Assembly (NCBI RefSeq): GCF_020379485.1
Contig: NC_063444.1
Location: forward strand, 5,776,652 to 5,840,651
DNA: 64,000 nucleotides
Direction: 5' to 3'
From: Brassica napus
Taxonomy: Eukaryota; Streptophyta; Magnoliopsida; Brassicales; Brassicaceae
Positions 1-10,343 of this stretch are shown here, piece by piece. Below the pieces are notes generated by a model. It made no database searches. It was not told the origin of the DNA and saw only the letters and a list, made by a program, of their open reading frames with translations. How positions within the stretch are numbered: the stretch's first letter is position 1; every line of letters begins with the position of its first letter. The position numbers and the translations under genes were made by a program.

Positions 1-293
1 TGAAAGGTTGTGACCTTCCTGATTTGTATGCTGTTTGTGATGGGTGTTGAACTGTTTTCTCTGAATCAGAGAGATGTAGGGATTTTCAGGTTTGGAATTG
101 GGTAAATACATATATATATATATATATAAGAAGGGTATAAGAGTTTGGACTTTGGAGAAATTAAGACTTGACAGAAAAAGCCTAAAATACAGTTTACAAT
201 TCTACAGGATAATTTACCATAAATCCAAATCAGACGTAACTTGCTATGAAAGTGCAGTGGTGAAAACTGAAAAGGATAAATCCATTAGTTCAA

Positions 294-1640
294 AAATCTA
301 TACTATTATTTATGAAGTGATTTGAATTATTTGTCATCTTCTCCTTAATTTTAGTCAATCTGTTTACTTGTCACATTTTCCATGATTTTATGATAAATCT
401 ATATCTATACTATTATTTATGAAGTGATTTGGCTTATTTGTCATCTTCTTCATGATTTTAGTTAATTTGCTTACTTATCATCATTTCCATGATTTTATGA
501 TAAATATTTAGTTTAATTAATATTATTATTAATTTTTATTTTATTTTGATATCTATATATTTATCATGATATTTAAAATCATGATAAACATGAACCTATT
601 TTACCGATATATATACTAATATTTTTTAAAAATATATTTTAATATATAATAAACATGATAGTTAGGACACTTAATTAATAAATAAATATTAATAATATAT
701 ACTGATAATATCATCATTACTTTTCTCTCATTTATAATTTTAATGACTAATATTATAGCTAATTTCTCTCATTTTTAATATTGATCAAATACTGATTATT
801 ATAAAATTTATATATAAGTATACTAATATATCTGAATTAATCAATTTTTTTAATTAATTTGCTTATTTTCATCTTTTCCATAGTTATAAGATAAATCATT
901 AGTTTAATTAATATTATTATTTAATTTATTTATTTTGATATCTATATATTTATCATGATATTTAAAATAATTAATAAACATTAACATATTTTACCAATAT
1001 ATATATATACTAATATTTTTTAAAAATATATTTTAATATATAATTATGATTTGGATTATTAGTCATCTTCTCCATGATTTTAGTTAATTTGCTTACTTGT
1101 CATTTTTTCCATGATTTTAGAATAAATCATTAGTTTAATTAATATTATTACTAATTTTTATTTATTTTGATATCTATATAATATCATGATATTTAAAATC
1201 ATGATAAACATGAACCTATTTTACCGAAATATATACTAATATTTTTTAAAAATATATTTTAATATATAATAAACATTACATTTAGGAAATTTAATTAATA
1301 AATAGATATTAATAATATATACCGATAATATCATCATTACTTTTCTCTCATTTATAATTTTAATGACTAATATTATAGCTAATTTCTCTGATTTTTACTG
1401 AAAATATTGATAAAATACAGATTATTATAAAATTTATATATAAGTATATTAATATATCTGAATTAATCCGTTTCTTTAGTTAATTTGCTTATTTTTTATA
1501 TTTTCCATAGTTATAGGATAAATCATTATTTTAATTAATATTATTATTTAATTTATTTATTTTGATATCTTTTACCAATATTTATACTAATTTTTTTTAA
1601 ATATATATTTTAATATATAATTATCATGATATTTAGGAAT
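294..1640. repeat. AT-rich block of diverged internal duplications
   Basis: A very AT-rich stretch built from repeated copies. A segment of about 380 bp at roughly 468-850 recurs at about 1088-1475, an offset of about 620 bp with scattered differences. Shorter copies of its first part begin near 855 and 1480. A sentence starting TCTATACTATTATTTATGAA occurs near 296 and again near 402. The start resembles the 5' ends of Brassicaceae Helitrons, but no 3' hairpin with CTAG end is visible. It is probably non-autonomous transposon debris. No convincing gene lies in 1-3123. Confidence 0.6.
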
Positions 1641-2188
1641 TAATAAATAGATATTAACAATATCTACTACCTCTCATTTATTTTAATCAACTATTTTATT
1701 TATAATTTTAATGACTAATATTTTAATGCCAATATTATAGATTTTTACTGATTTTTACAAATACAGATTATTATTAATAATTATATATATTTAGTATACT
1801 ATATAATATTCGATTATTGGTTTCTAATATTGTTCATCTCATTTATTTGATCCCTTTATATTGAACCATTAATATATTGATGTACTTCGAATATAACATG
1901 TTCCCTTATATTGAACATATTCTCGGGTACTTCCAAGTCCGGACTATTTTCTCTATTTCAGTTTGGTTCGGTTTTGAATTGTCTGGTTTTACCAGATTGA
2001 ACACTCCTAAACTATTGTTATTTGTTAATGTTTTATATTTGTGATTTTTTTATAATCCTTTTAGTACCACATGATTTCTTGTCAGTTCAAATACAATATG
2101 TGTTAATTTCACATACAAAATTTCCTAATTTAGTTATTACTATAAAAAAGATTTTGATCCAAAATCTACATCACGTAAATAAAAATAT

Positions 2189-2353
2189 GAAACAATATAA
2201 CAAGGTGGAGGCGTGAAGATCTCCAGATGAAGGTCCTTTTGCACCTTGAATAAGTGTTCTTCTTGGGTGCTTCTAATCTCTGTGTTTCCTCTGTGGCTTC
2301 GTATGGTGAAGCAATATAACAAGGTGGAGGCGTGAAGATCTCCAGATGAAGGT
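2189..2353. repeat. 46-bp direct repeat, two copies
   Basis: Copies at 2189-2234 and 2308-2353 differ by about one base and are offset by 119 bp. Both read from GAA(A/G)CAATATAAC to CCAGATGAAGGT. The near identity suggests a recent duplication or two copies of one element end. Confidence 0.85.
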
Positions 2354-2813
2354 GCGGTTGAGGTGGATCTTATCTCGAGTGTTGTTTCTTCACGGTTTTG
2401 TGCCTTAGTATAAGCGTTGTGGTTTGGTAGTCGTCATCGTGAACATGTGGTTCAGATGAGGTCTTGATGGTTCAGGCATTGTCATTGTGAACTTGAGGTT
2501 CAAATGAAGTCTCTGCTCTTTCGGTTGCGTGCTATCTTGCTTAGTTCATGGTAAGAAATCCGGCTAGTTATTGATTGTTAAGACTTTGTTTTTTCTATCT
2601 AGTTTTGATTTGATCTGGGTTTGTTGAAGGAGTTTAGGAGTTGATTTATATTTCAGTTGTTCATGTGTCACTCGTGTGTATTTTTGGGTTTTCGATCCTT
2701 TCTTTTGGATTTAGCTTCCGGGAAGGTCTATGTGTTCCGCCGGCTTCAATGTTACAACTTGTATGTTTCTAATGTTATCAATGAAATTCAGAGGGAAAAA
2801 AAAAATCTTTCCA
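2189..2813 (+). mobile_element. Poly(A)-ended retroposon remnant
   Basis: This stretch is less AT-rich than its surroundings and ends in a run of about ten A at roughly 2799-2810, preceded by an AATGAAATTCAGAGGG-like end as seen at many plant LINE 3' ends. It has no long coding frame. A 46-bp sentence at its left edge is duplicated 119 bp downstream. A 5'-truncated non-LTR retroposon is the likeliest reading. No target duplication was identified, so the left boundary is approximate. Confidence 0.4.
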
Positions 2814-3123
2814 ACAGTTATTAATAAAACCCTTCAATTATTGAAAGAGTTATTTTATATTCATTGTCCTAAATCTCTTCTTCGTAAAAACCAGAACACC
2901 ACAAACACATCGCCACTTGTTCACTATATCCTCTTCATCCAAAGAAAAACACATTCACCACAACCCCGTGATGACCTGATCCGTTTCTCCACAGTTCTTG
3001 TGTCATCTCCATCCCTCACTATCTTCAAAGGTGAAACCTTTTTTGTTTCTCTATTGGTGTGAAGAAAATAACTGAAGTCAACAAAGACTATAAACCATTT
3101 TTGGGTTTCCTATATATAGAAAA

Positions 3124-3174
3124 ATGCGCAATAATAACAATTTCTCTGATTTTTCAATGTATGGATTCGTATAG
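3124..3174 (+). promoter_or_regulatory. Upstream ORF and alternative start in the PFK1 leader
   Basis: An ATG at 3124 opens a 16-codon uORF ending with TAG at 3172-3174. It overlaps a second ATG at 3161 that is in frame with the PFK coding region and would add 60 residues (Ser/Lys/Arg-rich beginning MDSYRFKSSS). The family-typical start is the ATG at 3341. The arrangement could lower translation of the long form or cause leaky scanning to 3341. Inference from sequence only. Confidence 0.4.
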
Positions 3175-3340
3175 ATTCAAGTCATCCTCAAAACAGAGCA
3201 CGTCTTCCGAAACCGATCATCATCATTTTCAATTCGGGTCTTTGATCCCTAGACTCGGTAGGAAGTATCGATCGTTGAGCTTTGATTCGGGTCTCCTCTT
3301 GATCGTTAATCAGAGATTCGAGTCTCCGACGAGGTTGGTT

Positions 3341-5576
3341 ATGGCAACCTCTGCCTTAAACTCCGACAAAAAGATCGTCACCGGTCCAGCCGGTTACGTT
3401 CTCGAAGACGTTCCTCATTTCTCCGATTACATCCCAAACCCTCCTGTACGTCAAACTCTCTTAATCCAAAATGTTGGATTCTGATAATGCGAGCAGGAAA
3501 ATAAATAAAGTCTGAAACTTTTTATGTCTTGTTGTGCTTGCTTTCAGACATATCCAAATCCATTACAGGACAACGCTGCTTACTCTGTTGTTAAGTAAGT
3601 GACCGTTTGGTTTTTCACAAAGTTCGTTACTTTTTTCCCTCGTAATTGGATCAAATAGCTTATCCGGTTTAGAAATGTGTAATCTTTATAAAATGTGTGT
3701 GTTTTCAGGCAGTACTTCGTTGATGAGGATGACACAGTTCCTCAAAAGGTAAGTAAAAGCTTTCTCCTTTTATTTGTCTTTCGTTAATGAAGATTCGGCT
3801 CTATGCAGATAGTTGTTCATCCTGATAGTCCAAGAGGAACACATTTCCGCAGAGCAGGACCACGTCAAAGGGTTTACTTTGATTCGGATGATGTTGTTGC
3901 TTGCATTGTCACATGCGGTGGCTTGTGTCCAGGGCTTAATACTGTGATCAGAGAGATTGTTTGTGGATTGTCTTACATGTATGGTGTCAAGAAAATCCTC
4001 GGAATCGAGGTAAGTCCCCTCGCTTTACTCATTCTTTCACCATTACTCTCAATTTTTTTAAACTCTGAGAACAATTGTGGTTTCCAGGGAGGTTACAGAG
4101 GATTTTATGCAAGAAACACGATCGATTTGGACTTAAAAACAGTGAATGATATTCATAAACGTGGAGGAACCATCCTCGGGACTTCAAGAGGTGGTCATGA
4201 CACTACAAAGATAGTTGATAGTATTCAAGATCGTGGGATTAACCAGGTTTATATAATTGGTGGAGATGGATCACAGAAAGGAGCAGCTGCTATATTCGAG
4301 GCAAGGGCACAAAACTTTGTTTCTGATGATGCAATACATTGGTTAAATGAACTATCTTGTGTCTGCAGGAGATTAGAAGACGTGGACTCAAAGTTGCTGT
4401 TGCTGGTATCCCCAAAACCATCGACAATGACATTCCTGTAAATCTCTATAAGTTTTGATTATTGTATCTTATGGTTTTTCAATATAATGACTGTTGATTC
4501 GTTGTTGAATGCAGATTATAGATAGATCGTTCGGGTTTGACACAGCTGTAGAAGAGGCTCAACGTGCTATTAACGCAGCTCATGTGGAAGCTACAAGCTT
4601 TGAGAATGGTATTGGTCTTGTCAAGTTAATGGGACGTTATAGTGGTAAGCAGAGGTGGTTTTACTGAATTTTTAGTTGAGTTGAAGAGATGTTTATAGGT
4701 TTTCGTTGTTTTTTCTTTTTTGTGTGCAGGATTCATTGCGATGTATGCAACACTAGCGAGCAGAGATGTGGACTGTTGCTTGATACCGGAGTCTCCATTT
4801 TTTCTTGAAGGCAAAGGCGGTCTTTTCGAGTTTATCGGTAAACGGCTAAAGGAGAATGGTCACATGGTGATTGTGATCGCAGAAGGCGCTGGACAAGATC
4901 TGTTGGCTGAAAGCAATGAACAGTCCACAACTCTCAAAGATGCCTCTGGAAACAAACTCTTACAGGACGTGGGCCTATGGATCTCCCAACGGATCAAGGT
5001 GAACTTTATTGAATTTCTAACTGAGGAAAAGACCAAGAAACTGATATGCTTTGCTTCTTCTTCTGCAGGATCATTTTGCCAAGAAGATGACCCTAAACCT
5101 CAAATACATAGGTATATATAAATATCTTATGATTTTGTGTGTGTCTGTGTGAAAAGTGATATATTAAGATTTGGTTTCTTGCAGATCCAACCTACATGAT
5201 AAGGGCTGTTCCGAGCAATGCATCAGACAATGTATGCTGCACGCTATTAGCTCAAAGCGCGGTTCATGGAGTGATGGCTGGTTACAATGGCTTCACCGTT
5301 GGCCTTGTCAATGGCAGACATACTTACATTCCCTTCTACGTGAGTCTCAGAGCACCTAAATCTATTGAATCAGCCTGAGAGCATCTCTCTTACATTTCTA
5401 ACAATAATGGTTTGAATATTGTGTAGAGGATAACGGAGAAACAGAACAAGGTGGTGATCACTGACAGAATGTGGGCGAGGCTTTTGTCTTCCACAAACCA
5501 GCCGAGTTTCATGAAGCACGATGATAATCACGAACCAAACCATTCCGGTGGTGAAGCAGGGGCTATGAATTGGTGA
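3341..5576 (+). CDS. PFK1: ATP-dependent 6-phosphofructokinase (PFK1-like), 11 exons
   Basis: Phosphorylates fructose 6-phosphate to fructose 1,6-bisphosphate with ATP in cytosolic glycolysis. Exons: 3341-3445, 3548-3594, 3709-3748, 3809-4009, 4088-4300, 4369-4437, 4515-4644, 4730-4998, 5069-5111, 5185-5339, 5427-5576. They join in frame to 473 residues, the length I recall for Arabidopsis PFK1. Visible motifs: GGLCPGLN near residue 101, GGDGS at 189-193 (Gly in the position that marks ATP rather than pyrophosphate users), PKTIDND with the catalytic Asp near 221, and MGRYSG. Intron 5 (4301-4368) has a GC donor instead of GT. The start at 3341 was chosen from family length; an in-frame ATG at 3161 would add 60 residues. 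The gene faces GGT tail to tail with about 315 bp between stop codons. The PFK1 rather than PFK6 assignment rests on gene order. Confidence 0.93.
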
Positions 5577-5892
5577 AACAACTCTTGTCTGAAAACATTT
5601 GGTTGAAAAGAAATTAAGATTTCTTTATTTTGATAGAGGCTTCTCAAAATGTTTTATAATCTTTCTTCAAGCAAAAGAGAAGAGATACATTTCCTCTCCT
5701 TGGAAAGAGAGTTCATACGGTCATATAATTGTGATAAATAATGTACTAAACTTATGGTTTGATCTTTGCCCTTACCAAACTGTAATTTACACTTATAAGC
5801 ACAAATCTATAAGGAAATGTTTTGGTTCAATTTCTTATTAGACTTTACATCATGATAGGAGAATGGGGCTTGAATAAGAATATTAATATAGA

Positions 5893-8728
5893 TCAAACTG
5901 CAGCTGGCTTCCCATCTTTACGAGGATCACTAACTGCAGTGAGTAATCCTTTGAATGGTTTTGGTTTCTTAATAAAATCTTTACCAAGTTTCCTTCCAAA
6001 GTCAGTGACCATCTCTTTATCTTCTTCTTCTTCCTTGAAACTCTGAACAATAAGTTGAACAATAGCTCCTCCACTTGACATCTCCTCGAGTTCATGTCCC
6101 TTCTCTTCCAGAAACATCTTGCTATCTTTACTAACTCCTATGTGATCCCCGTTGATAGCAGTGAAGTTCTCGTATCGAACTACATTCGGTATTAACTGCA
6201 ACCGACAACATTCCCTTATTTCATTTGTATATTAGTAAACATTAGGATTGGGATTTTGAACCGAACTGAACCCGCCGAACCGAACCAAAATTTTGGTTAG
6301 TTCGGTGAAAAGTTTGGTTTGATTTGGTAATCTGTTACTTCAGTTTTCTAAGAAAAAAAAAAGAAAATTTTTTTACCCAACCTATTCCAAAAAACCGAAC
6401 CGAACTAGCCAAATTTTAAACCCATATAACCGGAATAACCGAACTAACTGAACTTAACCAAAATAATCAAATCAAAAACTTCAGTAGGATTTTTAATAAC
6501 CGAATACCTAACTGAACTTTATTTCGGGTTAACTCGGTAAGATTTATGTTGAACTGAGCTACCGAACCAAATAACCCGAACTGACTGAACCTGCAGGCCT
6601 AGCAAACATCATCATAATAAGCAATTTTGTTACCTTATGGTAGACTCTTGCACTCGCTACAGCTTCTAAAGGTTTCATCTTCAACACAAAGCAGTTAAGG
6701 AAAACTTGGATCACCGCCGCAATTATATTCGTTCCTCCACTTCCTCCAACCACCGCCACCAACTCACCCTCCTGCATTAGGTTCACGTGAGTTTACAGAT
6801 GACAAAACACACAAAAAGAACGTTGATGCTAAACCTTGGTTATAACAAGAGGTGTCATGGAAGACAACGGTCTTTTGTTTGGCTCAATGAAGTTAGTAGG
6901 TGCAGGAGGGAGATGATCAGGAGTGATCTCCGGTACAGAGAAATCATCCATCTCGTTGTTCAGCAAAATCCCAGTGGAAGGAGACAAGACTCCACCACCA
7001 AAAGGGTAGTTCACGGTCGATGTCAGAGACACACTGTTTCTATCCCCATCCACAATGCAGAAATGACTCGTCCCTTGGTCTCTTAGCTGGCTCCAACGGC
7101 TCAAATAATACTCAGGAGGGAACGTAGTGTTGTCCAAGATCCTCTTCCTGATCTCCTCAGCGCGTGGCTTAGAGAGCATTTGGTTCATAGCTTCCGTTAC
7201 GTTAACAAACTCAGGGTCTCCAAGATCCATACGAGCAGCTAACATATGTTTCATCGCTTCTATCAAACGGTGCAGACCAAGATCACTTCCCGAATCTGTA
7301 TAAAGTTCCGAGTAGCTGTCTAAAATGTTGATAACCATCGGGAAACCAACAGTTCCGCTCGAAGGAGGTGGCATCCCATGAATAGTGTAACCCATAACGT
7401 CCACGGCCATTGCATCCGTTACTCGAACTTTATAGCTTCTTAGATCATCCATCGTTACGATCCCTCCCGCCATTTTCACGTCGTTGACAAGCTTCTCCCC
7501 TACTGTCCCGTTGTAGAACGCCTCCGGTCCTAGCTCGGAGATCGTCTCTAGGCTACAAGCTAGCTCCCGGTTGTAGCAAGTGTCTCCTGGTTTCAAAACT
7601 TGTCCGTTTCTTGAGAAGATGTTTCGTAAGCCTTTGTCTTTGAGTATCTTTGAAGAGTGGGTTGATACGGCACGTCCGAGATACGGAGCTACGATGAAAC
7701 CTTCTCGTGCTAGCTTGATTGCTGGCTTGAATAGTGGTTTCCATGGAAGACGGCCGTAACGTTTCCAAGCCTCGTGAAGTCCTGCTAACTCTCCGGGAAC
7801 TCCCATTGACAATGCTCCGGTGGATTTTGCATTCGCATCGTTCTTGTACATATCCTGCATCATTAGTTCACGAGTTAACAAACACACATTACGTCAAGAA
7901 ACCATTTTTTAGTATTCATTTTATAAAGCTTGTCTGACATTTTTTCTTGTCATTTAATTTATATTTCTAATACAATTTATATATATTTTAGCTTCAATAT
8001 AAATTGTAAAATGTTTCTATTTTATAAATAGTTTTATTTATCTCAAATACTATCGGTTAAAGAAAAGTAATTATTAAAATAATAAATAAATTTTAATTAT
8101 TTTCGTGGGAATAATGACACTTTATTAAACAAAGAAAAGATAAAAGATAAAGCTTTTGACCTTAAAAGCAGCTAATGGAGCCGTTTCTCTCATGTCAAAA
8201 GCCTCAGCTTTGGAATCTTCCGACGAGCTAACAATCAAGAACGATCCACCACCGATGCCACTAGCCATCGGATTGACAACACCGACGCATAATGTAGTAG
8301 CCACGGCGGCGTCCACCGCGTGACCGCCTTTTCTGAGGAAAGAAGCGCCAATCTCCGAGCACCGACCGTCGTCAGCGGCGACAACACCCTTCTCTGACTC
8401 GATTGCGTCACCAAGGGTCCTATGGCTAAGACTGTGATCATTGGTTGCATGACTTGACAACCAGACTGTTATGCTGTCAGTAAAGCAGTAAAAACCTATA
8501 CAAGATCAAAACAGTTCACCTTTTGTTACAGTTGCAAATAGTCAACGGCTTAGTATGCTTGTTGTGTCAGATCATGTAAGGAAAGTACAGAAACATACCT
8601 GAAGTTCCCAGACAAAGAAACAAAACCAGAGAAAGAGTAACGGTCAGGTTACTTCTCTGTTTCTTGGTTTCTCCGACAGTTACTTGGATGGTCTCTAGAA
8701 GAGGATCGGCGAGGATCTTGTGACCCAT
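5893..8728 (-). CDS. GGT4: Vacuolar gamma-glutamyltransferase (At4g29210 type), 5 exons
   Basis: Removes the gamma-glutamyl group from glutathione and glutathione S-conjugates; the Arabidopsis counterpart acts in the vacuole and is named GGT4 or GGT3 depending on the source. Exons (minus): 8728-8599, 8465-8161, 7854-6835, 6771-6634, 6195-5893. They join in frame to 631 residues. The start at 8728 is the first ATG; the frame continues upstream only to a GTG. A hydrophobic anchor spans about residues 27-47. The catalytic nucleophile is the Thr of GTSHF near residue 407, and the GGT family blocks VVAADD, GGHAVDAAVA, GIGGGSFL and PLSSMTPLV are present. Exon 2 was placed at the second AG (8466) because the first would run into a stop. 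Intron 3 is only 63 bp. Intron 4 (438 bp) is filled with CCGAAC repeats. Nothing suggests inactivation. Confidence 0.92.
6255..6600. repeat. CCGAAC/AACCGAA-rich repeat inside GGT intron 4
   Basis: Degenerate runs of CCGAACCGAAC and ACCAAAATTTTGGTT-type units fill most of the last GGT intron, on both strands. Similar AACCGAA-type simple sequence is common in Brassicaceae introns and transposon debris. It accounts for the intron's length compared with the 63-bp intron 3. Confidence 0.6.
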
Positions 8729-8888
8729 CTTTGATCTCTGTCTCTTTCCCCTTTCGATCTTTAGCACCGAGAGAGAGAATCCACCTTGAGAGTGAACAGC
8801 CTGTTTGGATTCCAGTTTGATCTTTTATTTATTTAGAGTTATATTTTTAAGTTGATAGTGATTGGGTGTCTAATGACGTAACGAATAA

Positions 8889-10343
8889 GAGCATGTTTAT
8901 CGGGGGAACCCATTTAGGGGTTCTTAGTAATTTTTAAAGTATTAAAGTGAAGTTAAATTTTTTGGTTAAGAGACCTTTAATTTTAGTGCTTTATTGGTAG
9001 GTTCTTAATTAGAAGTTTTTAAAAAAAAATTATTACAAGTTATAAATTGAACCTCACCAGCAACAACAGAGATCAAAAGATACTCACAGCTCAAATCCCA
9101 ACAGAGATCAGATCATTACAAGTTAACAACTTCAGACCAAAACAAGAAAGAAAAGCTTGCATTTCAGATTATATTACAATCTCAGACCAAAAGAGAAGCA
9201 AAAAGCTAGCAACTCAGATCATTACAACAAGGAAAGCTATCTTAACACTCGGACACGACCCTAAAAAAGCTTGCAACTGAGACCAAAAGAAGAGAACAGA
9301 AGGGCTACAGAGGAAACAGATTATAATGTTTGTATTCATCAGTTCGTACCATATTACACACACAACAAGTAACTGGTTCCACATTATAATGTGTGATGAT
9401 ATCACTATGTGAAGCTATCAGGTTTCTAACATGGTTTTACAGATACACTGCATCTATTTTTATGAAATGTACATACCTGCAAACAGCAAGTCCACCGAGG
9501 AGCTTGTAACGGAGAGACTCAGCCTGAGCAATGGCACAGAGACCTCTGTTGGCATTCTCAACGTAAAGCTCAACACTGTCTTGAGGAAACCTGAATCTCT
9601 TCTCCACGAGAGATGTCAACTCCCTGATTCTCCTTCACTTCTCACCTACAACATCCAATGAAACAAATTTAACAAAAAGCCCCAAGCTTTTTATTCTAAA
9701 GGAAGTTTAGATTTTATAGAGAATTGTTGCTCAGTGGAGACATGGCCAGACCAATCTGGCCCATACCGTGGCTTCAAACAGAGGATCACAATCTGGTCCA
9801 AACCGTGGTTAAAAACCAATCAGATCATTTTTCTTCTACAAATTAACTGAACCAAAAAGATCACATGCCTACGGTTTTAGGACCACATCCTTTGGAGATA
9901 AGCTTTAACCTTTCAGCTTCTGTCACGGATGGTCGACTCACATCCAGCAATAATCATAAAAGAAAAATTTTGAAATCATCATCTCTCATAGTTTATAAGA
10001 ATCTCAGTGAAAGATTCAAACACATAATCAAAGGATTCAAACACAAAAACAAAACAATAAAGATTTACCTTTCGATTCAGCATGCGATTTTCTTCGTCCG
10101 GGAGCACCAGCGAGAGGGAGACAGATAAACCAAAGGGTCTCGACTTTTCTTTCTGCGTAGGGAACGTTTTTTGTTTCCTTCTCAAAATCTCTGGCCAATA
10201 CAATTAGAACAGGTGTTTCTAAGACACGGTTGTTCTCGCCCTTATTTAAGCAACGTCCCTTCTCTTAATTACTATTTTTCTTTTTCTTTTTAAATCCTAA
10301 TTTTACTAAGACACCCACCTAAGAGCTCCCTATAAACATGCTC
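8889..10343. mobile_element. Non-autonomous Harbinger-like element with captured gene fragment
   Basis: Imperfect terminal inverted repeats of about 45 bp: the left end reads GAGCATGTTTATCGGGGG and the right end, on the opposite strand, GAGCATGTTTATAGGGAG. The 3-bp sequence TAA flanks both sides (8886-8888 and 10344-10346), as expected of PIF/Harbinger TWA duplications. The 1455-bp interior has no transposase. It holds an exon of ribosomal protein S3 (separate entry) and, near 10065-10150 on the minus strand, a GC-richer stretch with ATG and a GTAAAT donor that may be a captured leader exon. A further half end, TTAGAGCATGTTTTTCGATA, starts at 10371. Confidence 0.7.
9477..9645 (-). pseudogene. 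RPS3: Captured internal exon of 40S ribosomal protein S3
   Basis: Translation gives [47 protein letters not shown]: the KH-domain region of cytosolic ribosomal protein S3. An AG acceptor precedes the fragment and a GTATGT donor follows it, so a whole internal exon with intron flanks was copied as genomic DNA, not as cDNA. A GGA-to-TGA change makes a stop in the GEKGRR segment, and the protein appears shortened by about one residue at the usual EKVNNRG site. No other S3 exon is visible. It cannot encode S3. Confidence 0.85.

Noticed and set aside
1..50. Possible C-terminal coding tail of an upstream gene (KGCDLPDLYAVCDGC then stop)
   Set aside because: Only 16 codons remain in the window, and I could not match them to a protein family.
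92..325. Open frame of 77 codons
   Set aside because: Runs through a (TA)n tract with no family resemblance; chance frame in AT-rich DNA.
2730..3062. Open frame of 110 codons upstream of PFK1
   Set aside because: Composition and poly-A junction fit a retroposon end plus PFK leader; no domain recognised.
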